Below are positions 22,139-38,200 of a stretch of 64,000 nt of DNA, piece after piece. The notes under the pieces were generated by a model. The model worked only from the letters and a program-made list of their open reading frames with translations. It had not been told where the DNA came from and did no database searches. A program made the translations under genes and the position numbers. Positions within the stretch are counted from its first letter, which is position 1. Each line of letters starts with the position of its first letter. This stretch comes from Beroe ovata. Taxonomy: Eukaryota > Ctenophora > Nuda > Beroida > Beroidae. The stretch is taken from assembly GCA_946803715.1 (NCBI GenBank), contig CAMPET010000321.1, forward strand, positions 1,531 to 65,530. Direction: 5' to 3'.

Positions 22139-25100
22139 CTTGTGTAGTCGACATATGTTTACTCAAGTGATGTGGATTCAGGAGACGTAGCACCAGTTCG
22201 TCAGTCCCCTGAATATTGCTGCTTTTCAGGTTGCTCCTAGACAGACAATACCCCCGGAACCGAGGAATATAGCGGCTCCTAATTGGATAATTATCAATTA
22301 ATTAGGCAATTATAACTATTCACTCTCCCCTGGCGAATATATGCTCCAATATCGGATACCTAATTATACTTCCCTGATCCATGCGTTGAGCTCAATTGTG
22401 AGGAATAACAATTATATATTCCACATTGTACTACGATTATATCACCGGGGCTATGATTTTATAGCGGGCCGAGAGACTAATTATAGCCATCGCAGCTGAT
22501 TTCGAGTTGAGTTCACCGTGTTTACTAGACTCTATCCTACCTTATTACACCCTTGAATATATGTTGTTTGTGCCACGTGGCATCAATGGTAATATTTATT
22601 ATTTGTAACATGGCATTTGAGGGGGGACCCTGCTACTTCCCACGACGGGCTATATACGTCACGTGTTTAATTTTTGTTACCATGGTTACGGATGACACCG
22701 TTATTATTGAACCACACGTGCCCTTTACCAATACTATACTGGACGTAGGTATATACAGTGAGATTGTCAATTTTGTCAAATTGAACTCCTCGACTTTCAT
22801 TACACTTTTATTGTCCTCTCCACCACACACCCCCTCCCCTCTCTCTCCCCTGACACTTGTATCCCATAGCGGGGAGAGGGTTTAATAAATGAAGATGTGT
22901 TCTTTGTCAAATGGAAATGTCTTTGAGTTATGGCAGGCACGCGCCTGTCCCTTATTACCCTTTTTATCCGCAAATCCCCTTTGTCAAGAATCTATCACCT
23001 TGTAAATGCCGGCCGATTATTATTGCAAAATGATACAAATCGGGTCGCTTATCGCACGCGCGAGCCTTACTTTGGGCATCACGTTGACCTCTCGTAGTTT
23101 CTGAAACGAGTAATGAAGTCGTATCCGGTACCTGCTCGTGCTTAGTACCGAGTTGGTTGCTTTTCTATTGTTGTTCAGCTATTTGCAACTTTTTATTCCT
23201 TGCCGTGACCCCGAGTTCCAAATTCAATTACCGGGCTTCCCCCTCCTCTGGTAGTGTAGCAGCAGTCATGCTCTTGATTCTATCACAGTTTATTGCGAGG
23301 TGTAATCTGATTGGTTGAAATATGCGTGGGGGCTCACTCGTTAGGTTCTGTGATTCCCAGCATACTGATTACTGGGTAGTCTTCATTTTTACCGGGAGCA
23401 TCCTGCGTTTTGCGGCCATTTGTGGGAGTGCGGCTCGAGACTATCTGTCTCATATCATGATCACACGTATTGAATTCTAAAGCGCCTCAGTGTCTCGAAT
23501 AGTAATCATGTTTAACCATGAATTCTAAGTTCCTAGATTTCGTATAATCCAGAATAATTCCGCATAATATCGTTACCTACCTCATATATGGGAGACGAAT
23601 CATATTATTCATTCGATTCCTGATGTCCCCTTTTTGGTGTGCTAAATTCAACAAAATAGCGCAAATTTAGGACTGCACTCATTTCTAACACTTCTGATTC
23701 ACTGTTATAATCCCATTGTGGAAACATTAGTTCCATTGTTAGACTCACTTCAGCTGGCCATGCGTTTCGAATTCATTCCCATTATAGATTCACGTGCGTG
23801 AACGAGCTTTCAAAGTTAAATTAAATTTGCCTGACGAGCCCTATGTCATGTGCTTAGCTGCCCTATTTAGTTCATTATTTTTAAGTAACAGCAATTCTCT
23901 CAAATGCTTTTCTCATGACAATTATATACTCAAGTCTCGTGATTATCGAATATATGGTCTCATGGTATGGAAACGTGCTGGCCTACTTCATTTTGAAATT
24001 ATATCGTTTCCTCTTTTCTACTGACCAGTCCGTGATTTCATTCTACTAATTCTTACTTGTGGCTGAAATTCGCCACCCATTACTTCATTCTAGGTCAGTG
24101 GAAAGAATATTTCACTTAAAAATCCCGCATGTTGTTTCTTTGTTTTGGTGATAGGTATCCAAGAAGAGAACAGATATCCAAGATGAGATTGGATAATTAC
24201 TCAGGCATAAGTGCTGAAGATCTACAAAAGTGTCTGTTGATGAATTGTTTTCCTTGATAGGAGGGGAGGGGGGGTTTGGTAGGGATTCATTCTAGTACGT
24301 GATATTTCTACATAAGCTGCAGATTGATGCTACGCTAGGGTACGCTAGGATTTGCTTTTTGGAAATAGCGATACCTATTTTTAAGTCACGACCATTTTAT
24401 GATTTCCAGACTTTTCTCAGCCATATTATCACTTGTAATTACCATATTTCACACTATGAACGTATCTTGAATGTTGGCACTGAGAAGGGAAGCAAACCAA
24501 ATGTATCATGGGAATTGATAATGAGAGTATATTATTAGATCACCATGGAGTAACCCACATCTTGTCTGTCTGACTGCTGACAACGGGTTTTTCTTGTATT
24601 ACCTGGATAGCAATTATCGATTACAAACCTACACTCTGCAGCTCTACAGAGAAAGGCGGCATGTCATAGTATCGTAATGTTTTCTCCCTACTTCTCTCAC
24701 GATAGTTACCAAGTGGTTACTTCCGCTCAACTTCCCCTAGCAGTATATTTCACATTGTGATCTTGGCTCGAATCCAAATGATGTTGAACAGCATGTATCA
24801 GCTCTGCTGAACATCAGTAAAATAGGAGCTGCACATTACCCAGTTACTAGTGACCTGCAATTACGGGCAAGATCATTATTTGAACGCTAACCCATGAACT
24901 TGTCGTTGTAAACCCAGTTCCCTCGGTTGCAGCACTTATCTCAGTCGCTGTTGTTGTTGTTACTGCCTAGTGCCCTGCTCAGTAGTTTATTAGTTTATTA
25001 TCATGCTTGCAACTCAAATATTACAGGGCAGGTATCAAGTATGTACAATAGGTAGTGGATAGATCTATTGTCTGAGATAGCCGATATATAAAGGTATTTA

Positions 25101-26189
25101 GTAAAGCGAGGATAGGCCTCTACGGTCAACAACTTGGCTGTCATCTCATTTCACCTAATTTCGCCATTAGCAGCTCTATGATCCAGGGCTTGGTCATGAG
25201 GCAGCATCAGTAGTATCATTGGAGCTAGTGATTGTGCTAGTAACTGGCTACTGAGTGCATTTGCCATGCTGCAACATTTTGCAGGTTTATATCTCGATGA
25301 AGCAATGGAACACCTACCAACCTATAGAAATCCAAAAATGTGAAAATGAGGTCATTCCATTGTTCTCATTGCTCCTCCAGAAAGATCATATCTCTCAAGT
25401 CCTAGACAGAATTTGGGTTATTGGTTTCCAGGTCCACGTATCCCATTTCATCAGACATGTGAAATTGTTCTTCCGGAAAATGTGAACGAAAGGAGTGGCC
25501 ACAGTAAAATCTAATGCCTAGTGCCAAGGGACTAAGGAAAACTACCTTTATTGTGAACAATGTGCAAATAAACACCAATAGCTCCTAAGTGCCTCATGTC
25601 AGTCGTATCACTTGTTCTCTGATATGAGCTGATTTTGCCATCATGTTGAGATATGATCTTACTCTGCTATCATTGTCCCTGGAATAAGTCCTTGTGGAAA
25701 GGACTATTTAAGAGGTGGGTACTCGCGAAGTTTTCCCAGAGAGCTTTCCATTTCGAAACCTTGTGTGGCTTTGCTTGGTATGCTGAATTTCTATTCTCTC
25801 ACGAAACAATTCAACTAACTGACAATCAAGCGAAATTGTCCTCTTTATGCTTTCATTCATGTCCATGCCGTTTCCCATGGCCGTCTCATTGTGACTGTTT
25901 TTCTGTGCTTGGAAATTGGTCTTCCATCATAACATCATTATAGAGAGTTTTCCGTGCGAATTGATTCAACGAATGGTGCAATTTGGAGAACTCCATAAAT
26001 TAGCCAACATAATTTGCAGTACCATCACGATACCACGCTCAGTTTGCCACACGTTATAACAGTATTAAGATAGTTCCTATCTTGTATGGAAGTTGAATTA
26101 TAACCCGAGTTGTCTCACCTCAGATAATAATTACGTGTTTTTATCTCGAACTCTAGCATCTGAACTCTTACAAGTTCCAAGCTCACCAA

Positions 26190-26231
<42 letters not shown>

Positions 26232-29200
26232 CTCTGTTATTCGTGTTGTCATGGTTGGAGGGGGAGGTAATATGCTATTTCCAGAGAAAGAGAGTGAGGG
26301 AGAGTGGGTTCTTTTCAACACTGTGTTTAACAAGGGCAGATCAAACTCGAGTTTTCTATTTTTATGTCAATGTGGTGCACAGCTCATTACTTACTGTATG
26401 GCATATTTTATTCTGTTGACGAGTCGGTGACATACGTTTTCTATTCTCAGAATTTGGCCTGTGTTGATGCGTGTAGCCTTCAAATAGCTTGCTACCACAT
26501 TGTTGTCGTTTGGTAACTTGGAAAGAGTTTCCAACAAACCTTCCCGCGTTTTTCACCACCCTCTAGTTTATTACTTCCCGTTGAACAAGGCTGTCATGTG
26601 ACCGATATCATCATTTCATATGCAGTATGATTACTTGTGACACAAGAGTACTGTGACATAGTTCTGTGACAGGATGAGCTCTGTATTCCAGGAGATGACT
26701 CACTGCAGTTGCTGGGTTCATCAGCACCTACTTACCACACGCAACTTTTGGCACAGTACAGTGCCTCTACATCATGCGGCAATTGGAAGTCTGGCTTTGT
26801 GCCAAACAAGCAGCTATATTATAGTATCATCAGCTACTGGTAAGCCTTCTCACACAGTAGTTCACAATAGCAGATAACACCTATATTTTCTGAGTTCAGA
26901 GAAGATGATTGATCTTGTATGATGGAATTGGGAGTAGAGATGCAGAGTAGGTTACCCATGATTTCCGGTCTTTTTGCTCTTTCCGATGGTTACAAGCAAG
27001 ACCGTGATAGTAACCTCTTATTAAGATATGACCTCAATTTGTATCAAGCTGCTGCTATTTCCGCTTTTCGGGATATATAGAGGTAATTGCCTGAGTGATG
27101 GGATATGGTCTTCATGACGCCAGTGTTTTTGGATCATCCGTCACATGGTATACGAGTATCTGGCAAAAATCCAAAAAGCCATCTGATAATTTCATTACGA
27201 TCCAGGATTTGGGGGTCAATTCAATTATTATTGACAGGGAGCCAAATGTGATAATTGACACATGTACGTCCAAATCGATACCTACATCATCCTTCATAAA
27301 ATCATGAATCGTAATCACGTCCATCAGGTGATGACCTTGAACGTCATGTTGATTGATGATAGTATGGGTAGGCACTCAAGTCTGGAAATTGAATGATAAT
27401 CAATAGAATCATATGGAGGTGTCGCGTGACATTTCCGCTTCATATGATGTGTCAGTCATGTTCCGTGCGATATAGTCATCTGTTACTTAGGCAGTGGGAA
27501 AACTTGCATCTTTCGCCGTGAATTTGTGAGCAGCGGGTCAGACTGTTTCGAAACCTAATATTTAGTACGTGACATAATCTGACAACCGTTTAGCAGAGAT
27601 TCTTGATAATGATAAGAACCATACTAATAAGTAGTGATGCTGAGATGATTTTTTCCGAGAAAACAAACCTTAGGGCAGCCAGATAATGAAAGCTGACGTC
27701 AAACCTTCTATCTATATAAAAATCCTGTGACTTCTACTGTTTCTACTCATGGTAATTTTTCCCACGGATTTTCGACTAGGCACCCGTCATATGAGCATTT
27801 TGTATATCTCATTCTTCATTATCATATCCCTTGTTTATGGTTTGTAATTCGTAACTTTTCACAAGGTGACAGACGTTTTGTTATCTTTGTTGTCATCAAA
27901 TTATACGCGTCCTTTGTTTGCGTAATTATGTCTTGATAGCACGGCTATCATAGCGGTCTTCTGTCCCTCCCCTGAGTTTGATACCTAATTGAGGGAGAGG
28001 GGAACATTAATTTTGGGTAAGCATCTGAGTAATGAGTTGCTTTATCGCGAATAAATAATTTTCCCAGGCTGCAACCTATCTTTAGGTAGGTGAATAAGAT
28101 AGTACTGATGTATCATCCCTCACTTAAACTCAAAGAGGGACTATCTCACTCTTCTTATTCCCTTCTTTTCTGTCTCCAGGACTCATGACCTCGAGCTCAG
28201 TCTCAATATCCTTAGCATCTTGATATAACGTTGCAGACTGATCTTAGTAAAGGAAGTGCGCGCGTTATAGAGTAGTAATGGGAGAAATGATCTTTAGTAG
28301 CGGCAGGAGATTGTTCCACTAATGATGGTAATCTAGCTAAATTGAGATATTTTGTAGCTTACAGAGACAATTCTGACGTAGATATGAAGTGTAGTTTTGA
28401 TAATAGATGATATTATAGATACCTATAGATCATCAATATCAACGTAGATTTGGGTATCATCACATGTTAGATTGTGTCAGTTCATTGTGGTTTTCAATTT
28501 TCATGTCGTTTGGGTTATATAACAGTGTGGTGTGGATCCATGTGAGGTATGGTGGCCGATAATTGCTCGTATATAGAGACCGCGAAATTCTGCAAATTGA
28601 TATTCCGTTGATATTCCGTTGAGGTTGGGATTTGAACTCAATTCATTCATTAAGATGTCATTCAGAGGCCAGAACTGAGAATTTTCACAAGTCTTGCCTC
28701 TGTTCTTGGTGATAGGTAGGTATGAGCCTAACCTCAAATTTGAGTATGGGTATCGCAGAATTAATACAGTCATACCTCACGCCCCATTCATATTGGGTTA
28801 CTTTAATATGCTATTCACCAGTAATAATATGGCTCTTTGCCAACCAGTATCCTTTTTCAGATCACCTGATCATACCGTTGAGTAGGCATCAGAATCAAGT
28901 CAAGAGTTTCTTATGAGCCGTCGAGATGCAGCTTTCCAATCTTGAATTCAAATTATGGGCACCTATGCAGCTGCGAGACATGATGAATGTTCTTATGCCT
29001 ATATCTGTTCATCACTCTTGGGTTGGATAATGGACTATGAATAATGAATAATATTTATTCCGCTTACATCAACATATTATTCAGCTTGGGTCTTGCTGTC
29101 GTTCATTGGTGAAGCTATAGAAGAGAAGGGAGACGTCGGTGTGGCCGAGATGAGCGAATATATTAGTCTCGGAAACTAGTCTAACCTAGCACTGTCTCAC

Positions 29201-32200
29201 TAGAATATAATCATAGTTGCAGCAGTGTTATGAAATACGTTCTGCCGATATATAGTTGTAGAGCAGCGTGCTACCATAGTGCTGACATGTTACGATCAGC
29301 AAATTATATGGGACCCTGTTTTCGTGGAGTTGTATTGATGGGGTATCCTATAATTAGGAGAGTCGCGAGTTTCACCAAACTGTAAAGATGTAAATGTTGA
29401 TAATTTAAACGCGTCGTGTGAAGCGAGATTTGAGTTGATTTTGACTAAATGGAGTAGGCCGATCGTCGCCAATCCTTTCAATAAGTTTTCTTTTCTTAAC
29501 TTTTAAACAGTCATAGAGACGAGAATACTACCGTGATTTCATAGATTTTATAGATTTAAGTAGGGCTTACTCACTTTTCTCACTTTAACGAGAGACAGAA
29601 CCCTGTCTTCCATGTCACGGTGGGACGACAATACGACTGCCGTCTACCTCGTATAAAGACGGTTTGATCTCTGACTCCTGTCACTTCCTCTTAGTCGTTT
29701 CTGTCTCTTGGTGAGTCAAAATAACCCCTTAGGTACTGTATTCCGTCATTTAATCAATGATCATCTTCACTCCAACATAATACTTCCAAGTTCCAATCAA
29801 GGCTCATGAGTGTAAGAGAGTTAGGTAATAGAATTCAATTAACTCCATAATATCAAAACGTGGGTGTGGTTCAAATTCTAACTTTTTTTCTCCAGATATC
29901 GGTAGTTCGCCGCAATATTCGTCCGAGCTTTGCATTGTTGGTATAACATAACAGTATAAAGGTCCTGAGGGAATTGAACAGATGATATATTGTTTTCTTT
30001 CTGGGTGAACCTCATTATTCACAAATGCGGAGGTTACGTGGTATGAAAAAGTCGATATTCCTTGGGCACGAGCCAGCGCGCAGGGGTTTATAGTAATTCT
30101 TCCCCTGCTTGCTCCTCCATAAACCTCTTCAAATAACTTTGAATCCCTCACTTGAAAGTAAGCCACTTTTCAAAGCGTGATATTTTCAAAAAATCTTGGA
30201 TAACAACTGTGATCAAAACGGAAACATGTGACACAGATTATCTCACTTATCTCATTTTGGCTCGAGCACCACTGCTGTTTTTCCTGTTTACAGTAATCGC
30301 CAATTCATAGCCCAAGTTTGAGTATGTGATAAACGCGTGAACCATGTGACCTCGGGCCCACACCTCAATTTGCCACTGTTTGTATCACAAGATTATATGA
30401 AACTTCTTGGCATCGAGTTCGTTTTATAACAAGAACTTGGTGAGCAATCATTCCTTTGCGATTTGTCAAGATTGGGCGTTGCCTTCAACCATATTGTTTT
30501 TGAACTCTTGCCAATCTTTATCTCTGTCGATTGAACTCAACTCAGCGAAAGTTATGACTACCCCATTACCATTGTGTTGCCCAATACCTACCCAGTAGTC
30601 AGTACTTTGAGTGACGATATATGGTGACCCAGTGCTGAATATACCGCATCATATCCAGGCTCAATATTGTGATGGTGCTCAGCATTGACAAACAGGTTGA
30701 AATATCTCAATAAACGAGAGTTGTAATCACATCCCTCCTCTCCATCTGAATAGAACCTGTTGTTCCCTCCTCATAGAATAATCATTCTCCGTGTTAGCAA
30801 TCTGTACTTTATAGCAACATGCCGCCACTGTTGCTATAAGGAATTGTTGTTCATGTCCTCATCATCTCTTTGTCATCCATTACCTTTGCTCCTTCATCAA
30901 AGTTTTCCATGTGATACTTAGTGTCGAATATATATGATAATTCTGACCAATCATAACTCGGGACAAATTCTTTTCATCCTGGAACATTGCATTCGTCATT
31001 CGTATTGTAATTATTGCTGCTGTAGGAGTGAATGTATATATTTTGAAGGTGAGAGTTCATTTCTCTCAGACTTTGATCAAACTTAGATCAGTACCTACCT
31101 TGATGCTGCAGGAATGCCTAAGTTCTTTCTAGATGGTGCTTCACGAAACTGCTAATCACGAAATCGATTATGAGAATGCTCATCAAGCCGCAATAATGTT
31201 TATCACATGAGTCATCGTTTGATCGTATGAGTGATCACTTCTCTGATTTGAAACATGTGAGCATTGCCATTTGCCATGGTTACTGTGATGGAACTATATT
31301 TGCTATGGTTGCAAGGTGCTAAATACTTAAAAATGAAACTGTTATTTACCCTAAACGCTTAAATCATTAACCCTTATTAAATGTTTTTGAACAGCCTTCG
31401 TATCCCTAATTGCAATGACACAGCCTGTATGGGCAATCGAAATGATGAAACCCAAAAATTTGGAATAGGCGGATGACACGCTATAATTTAATGCCCATTT
31501 GTTATGAAAACATTGGCACCTTGCCATGAAATAAGATAAGTTTGGCGTCATCTCAAAAGGGGGCATGAGTTGCTGACGTCATCCCAATGAATTTAGCATG
31601 ATTTAAGAGGGGTGAGGTATTTAGTGAATACAAAGCGATATTTTAACACTCACGAAACACGATTATCGAAGTTTGATGACGCTTGTGTGCGCGGTTCATA
31701 TTGAAGAAGAGCTTCATTCGATAAATGGTTGTGATGTGCATCTCTCGGCAGCAGCAGTTTCTACCTATATGGTTTACATAGTATGATCTCATTTGGAGAA
31801 GCTTTCATCAACTTGATGGAAGGAAACCTTTAAAACCTCTAAAATATGAGGGTTGTTAGTCCGCAGCAATATATAACCACGCGCAGTATAATGATACGAG
31901 ATGTGGATAATCTGCTGCTGCCACCAAAACACAATGTATAACAGCTGATGCTGGCAACGTGCCAGAAGTTTGTGTGTTTGTTGCCATGGTCACGCGTTGC
32001 TCTGGTGATCACGTGACTACTATAACTGTGGCAACCAATCAGCGCCGTGTTTTTGATAACGTAGTTTTCATTTCTGGGTGGTTCTGATTTGTATAAATTC
32101 TCATCATTCATTCGTCATTGCTCAAATTTGAAAATTTTTTACCCCGCGAACACATTACAACCAACTGCCGTGTCCCATGTCAGTGCGGTTACCATCCTAT

Positions 32201-35200
32201 ACTGAGTCAGTAAGTTGTGCTACACATATTATCATGTCAGTATTCTCAAGGTGTGAGCAAGAGGAGATCACGCTTCCTGTTGAATTGTTGGAAGTACCAC
32301 TTCCCCTGACCTGGTCATGCTCTTCACACCAGGTCACATGGTTACTGGTTGTCTGTAACTTCCGCTAATTTCTCTCTCTCTTTTTGAGTACGTGACCTTC
32401 ATTGAGTACGTGTCATGATTACTTTTTATTTTATTGAGTACGTGATTCTGAATATCATATCCACTCGATTCATAATGTATGTTGAGCCTTATACTTGATG
32501 ATCTATACTGACTCAGGAGAAAGTTATGCGCTGACACTTGACTGTCATTGTTCCTATTCTCATATTTCTGAATGAATCAGAATAGGTATTGGATCTCACT
32601 CTACCATAGGTAACATATCCCACATAATATTCAAGATATTAAGGTTTCATGAGTATTACCTATCGTTCTGTGTTTTGTCAGTGTCTGATCTCCTCTGAAA
32701 GTTTCTCTGTTTGGAAGGCGTCTCTTCGTGATGGAATTCTCCATCATGATTTTCGTGTGACACGTCATGTACTGCACGTATGTCATGATTGACCTACCAT
32801 GTATGTCCTGTGTCAGGTGATAGGTACGTGGCATTACTTTGTACGTGATGACTATGATAACAGCTATGATATATCATAGCGTGTATCCGTGATAGTATCT
32901 ATAGCGGCAGCAGGAATTTGATACTAACACCTGTATGTATGCTATTAATAGGAAGATATCCCGATCGACATAATGTGACATTGTGGCATATTATGACATT
33001 ATGCGATAGGTGAAGACTTCCTTGTGATCGATAATGTCATTAGAATAAAATGTTTCCAGTAGATTATGATCGTTTCAGCATGAATAATATATTATCGTAA
33101 GTAAGCTAAAACAGCTGCTGCACTCCCAAGGTTTTGTGTTAGGCTGACACAATTTACCCAACACATATGGGGTTTCCCAAATCAACAAACATTAGTATCA
33201 TGTGGTAGTCGATTGAATTGTCTACTTTACGTATCATCCCGTGACCCTCAGCAGAGATGATATTAAGAAGACAGGGCCATCGATGAATCGACCCATATGA
33301 ACTGCCACTTTAGATTGCACGTTGTTACTTGTTTCTGTAGTTGTGGTTTTTGCTGTTGCCGTAGTTTTCTTTGCGGAAGTGTGGTCGTCACGCTGAGTGG
33401 TCGTCACCCTGACTTATTTTTGTCCTCTATAATATGGTTCTGGCTCACTATGACACTATAATAAAGGTCGTGACTTCTATCCTACTCATCATCATGGAAT
33501 TAGGTTCCATGACGGAACATCATGAATATCACCAATAACCAACTCCGGCTATGATAATACGTCTCATGCAACATCGCTTTTCTTTAATAACGCTGATCAT
33601 TTTCGGTGCTATTCCTGGCACCAGAATACAACGTGAAATTATCTTTTCGTATGCACATCCACCACTGACCCTGACCTAATGGAAATGGCTCCGTAATTTG
33701 AGACTCAATTATGTTCGTCCGGGGGCCGGTCATTCGAATTTATCATCAACGGTTTTTCATGATAATAAATTCAGAATTCTCGCGATAGATAATATATTCT
33801 GTGATGATATTCGATATTAATTCCCCGCTATAATAATACCGCTGATAATTCACTGATAATCGAAGCCACGTTTCTTCTCATACCCCCTGAATTAGATCAC
33901 GTTATTGTGGTTTGTTATCACGTTATTATATGCGTTGCTTTGTTTTGTTATCACGCTGTTTGTTATTATTTTATTCTGTGACGTCACACAAATCTCTGAC
34001 ATCACTTTTCCGTGCCCGTGAACATTATCTGACACTATTTAAAACATTGACAATAACAAGGGTTTCATTTCCATTGATAAGGATCAGTTTGCTTTGGTTT
34101 TTCGTTTAATTTTATAACTTTCGACTCATCTTTGACCCCTGTTTAATTTTTTGTTGTTGCTTAGTAACTTGCTGGGCAACGAACAATATTATAACTTTGC
34201 AAAGGAGTATGAATAAACAGGTCGGTAACAGCTTTCTTTGTGTGTGAATCAATCACGTTCAGAGTAGTCATTCTTAGGGTCCAAATTTGATGAGCGACAA
34301 ACCAATCAAATCATTGGATTGATGTCCAAATATATCGAATGTTTTATTGATTACACTGTGAGCTCGAGTAAATTCGAACACAACTTTATATTTTTCTCTG
34401 TCATAATACACAATCAAAAGTAGCACTGGTGTGACTGATTGTGTTTCTCTGCATGCCTTCCATCTCGTTATAAAGAGCTTGGAATGACAAATTACAGCTT
34501 TCTGTGATTGCTAAGATGCCAGCCATTCATTCTATCGGTCAATTAATCAGCGTGCTTCTTTGTTTTAACTCCACTATAAATTACCCCGTTACCTCGACCC
34601 AGTGATCGAAGATGGCACACCTCTCTACACTGTGTCGAACTCTGACAATTCGAAATCCACCAACAATTCGGGTTTCGCCATCAACTCACATTCTTGATTC
34701 TCTACCTCATGATATGACCCCATGCTGTGCAGTGTACATTGCACCCTATCACGATCTATCATCAACCCTGAAACATGCTCAATTTCCCCGAAGCATGCCG
34801 AAGCATGTCTGATAAGGAGGACAACTACTCCCAAAGACAGACCCGCATATTATTACTGTCACGTGCGCGCGCGGCTCTTCCCTCTCTCCCCTGTCTTTCC
34901 ATTGGACGCTGTATATTGAGGGTGAGCATGCTCGGGCAAGATTACCACGGCAACCGTTGTCATTGTGGCTCTTTGCCCTTTACGTTCAGTTCTCAATTAT
35001 TGTATCGTCATTTTTCGTCATTTTTCGGTTGTTTTGAACAATATTCCCTCTTCAATCATTGCTCAATGTTCATTTTCACGATTCCTGTCCCATTCCAAAA
35101 TAACTCATTTCAAGGAATGGAACTTAATCACAGCATGAAGATGAACACCTTTTCAACGATCGTGCATTTAGTGAAAATCGTGCTGAAAACACCACATAAT

Positions 35201-38200
35201 AACTCGATCAAAGCATTATAATGACCATCGCACGGAGCGTTTGAAGAACAGGCTTCGAGAGATTGGATAATGAGTTAATGCTTACTGAATGGTCCCCCCA
35301 ATCGTCCATTACAATAGCACAAGCATGGCATACACTATTGGTTTCGAAGCCACCACTTTTCTCTCTCTCACACCACATGTCTGTTCTTTGTAAAGGTAGT
35401 TTCGTGAGTAGCCATTCTCTGAAAGTAGCAGTAATATAATTCCACTCCACAGCTTGCACCTATAATCCTGCGCACCTTGGAGAATGAACAAGCTGCGTTT
35501 GTGTCCATTGTGCTCCTTTATAAAGCACTGCATTCCGTTTCCACTGTCCATTAGGAACATAGAATGACTATACTCAGTAGATTCTCTCGCTAATTTCTAT
35601 TCACTCCCCGTTTCATCCTTCTTTTCCATTTCCATTGTTCGGTTTTCCACTGGGTCCTTCTCGATTCGTAAGTGGCAAGAATACCCGGCTAGAATACCCG
35701 ACTCCGTGACCAATCATGTTGCAGGATTAATCTCTTTATTTATGACCAGCAATGCTCACGATGCTTACTTGGAGGCATTCAGTATCTTCTGCTTGCTCCA
35801 AGTTTCACTTCCCAATATCTCAATATCATTTGTCAATCGAGCCCCAAAATGCCACAGAATATGAGCCGATTTTCTTTCTCTGTCCTCAGAATCGACTGAG
35901 TTGAAACCTAGCGATTCCAGACTAAAGTCGTGACGCTGTGCTCAAACCACCATCTGGATTTTATCTGTTGGGCTACCGCTGCATGTTGTTTACCCGAAAA
36001 GTGAACGAGGTGTGAAGTGAAATATGTGAGCCCTACTCGACGGGACAAGTAATTGCCGATAATCAAATATCATACTCATGCAGTCGGCTATCGTGATCAT
36101 ACTGCACAAACAGTCAATCACATGCTATACGGGTAGATCACGTGACTCACCGTTAACCAATCACAGTTTAGTATCGCATGGGTAGAAGGAGTGATTGAGG
36201 GAAGAGCCTGCTATTTCAAGCGGTGATCTGTTGGGAGACGAGAACTGGCAGCAGGTTATGGTGAATTATGTTTTGTATAGAACTATGGAACAATGCATGT
36301 TACCTGAACCATAGCTGTACTTCTCCACCAGGCATAATGTAACATATTGTTCGGAATATGTTATGTTATTCCCAGGTCCTTAAGTGCACTCCATCCCTTT
36401 TCACTCTTTCCGTCTTTGTTGCCCCTTTTTCTAAATGCTTAAATGACACTGTAGAGTGTAGTGACCACAGGTCCATCATCGATGGTAAACACTAAACAGT
36501 CTAGATCACTTCATACCTAGCTGAGTAGTCATCACCTTAGCGTTCCCGGTTACCTAGCGACCGGGCAAGTGACACACGTGACTGGTACCGCGTGACCAGT
36601 AAACCACGTGATTCACCAGCTGATGTCACGAGATCACTGATAAGGGCGGTCTGGCAGACGCTCTGTCGGGGGAAGAGCACACACACACACTCNTCACCCA
36701 CACACACAGAAACACACAAACGGAGTGAGATTCACTACAGCAGTCACGCGACGTATTTGTTATCTCCATCCTATATGCCAGCTCTCGTCTCCCCCTTCTC
36801 TCTCACGCACCTGTTCAGAGCCGAGTGTATTGTCAATTCGTTATGTTTCGTCTCACATCTCACAGACAGATGGGCGCCACCATCCTCTTGATATATAAAT
36901 ATCGTGAGTTATAAATAAGCATATTGAATATTCTATTTCCGGATGTAAATTCTTTCCATTGTTTTAAATCAGTCGTTGCTGGGAAGGAGATTCTTCTTGG
37001 TCAACCGTGGGCATTATGAGTCACACGGAGTGACATTCAGAATGGTTTTCACGAGTTCAATGCGTTACACCTCATTTGAAATAAATCAATTTTCTGTTTT
37101 CACGCTACGCCGTATCTATTTTAGAGAAACTCAGACACACATCTCCCATGAGAGCGCGTGTGTCGGCATTGATGCGTATCGCGTTGAGTTTTCCCTGCAA
37201 GAGCGTTGAACAAGTCATGCATCGTCACCTCAGCTTTGCCATTTTTGAGAGGCAAAACATTCACCGTTATATTACGAGCATTACTTTGGTCAAAAACCCA
37301 AGTATCATCCATAAATAGGTATGCCGTGCTTCCAACTTTTGAGCCAACTTTCATAGCAGCATTTTTGAAATTTGAAGTCTTATTCTGTCAGCACATAGCA
37401 CTAAAATATATGATCACTATTGACTAGGAATATATTTTGTTCATTAAAAAGCTTCTTTTCGTCCCACGCATGACATGGGTTAACTGATGGACAGAGAGGG
37501 GGAAGTGATGCGGGTTTTCAAATTATCACCCATGTCTGCCCGCAGGGGAGAAGCGCCCATGTTAGATCATGTTTATATTCTGATCTGTATAATTTCTCGC
37601 ATAATCAGTAATTAGAATGTGAGTCAGAATTATCGGAGGTTTTCATTGTTTCCACATTTTCTTCCGTGCGAAAATTGAGAAGTTGTTTTCTTGGAGTTGA
37701 TTTTTCAGTATTAGATAGTTAGATCATCACTCCCTTCATACGCGCATGAATATCATAATACCTACTCCCTGTTTTCATACGTCACTATGACACCCGACAA
37801 CGTCATCTCTATGACAACGAACAGCGTCATGACAACCCAATACCCATGTCACGAACCACATGCCTAGTCTTGGAACGAGTCCAAAACCGTTGTCGCTGAT
37901 CTTAGACCTTTTCATCACCTCGTACATTTGTTATTGTTTTGATAAGTTCGTCATTATGTCCGGCCTTTCCCAGAGCCATATACCAAAACAAAATTTGGGA
38001 GAGGAAGAAGGTGGGCAGCTCACCCTCCTTAATCTTCTCACTACGGGTTTTGCAATCAAAACATTTTCATCAAAACAAACAATAAGTCCGATTGTTGGAA
38101 TCAAAACATCGTTTCACGTGCTGCCGTGAAAATAATTACGATCTATAAAAGTATAAATGTGCATCATCCTCCGTAGCAACATTATTAATTTTTCCTGTTT

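Noticed and set aside
29804-30166. 120-codon minus ORF with an SH2-like look (FQVRDS at one end, FDIMELIEFYY at the other)
   Set aside because: No ATG, an in-frame stop just upstream, and the order and spacing of SH2 motifs do not fit. Too weak to call.
34775-35221. 148-codon plus ORF
   Set aside because: Composition looks random and no splice-consistent continuation or family match was seen.
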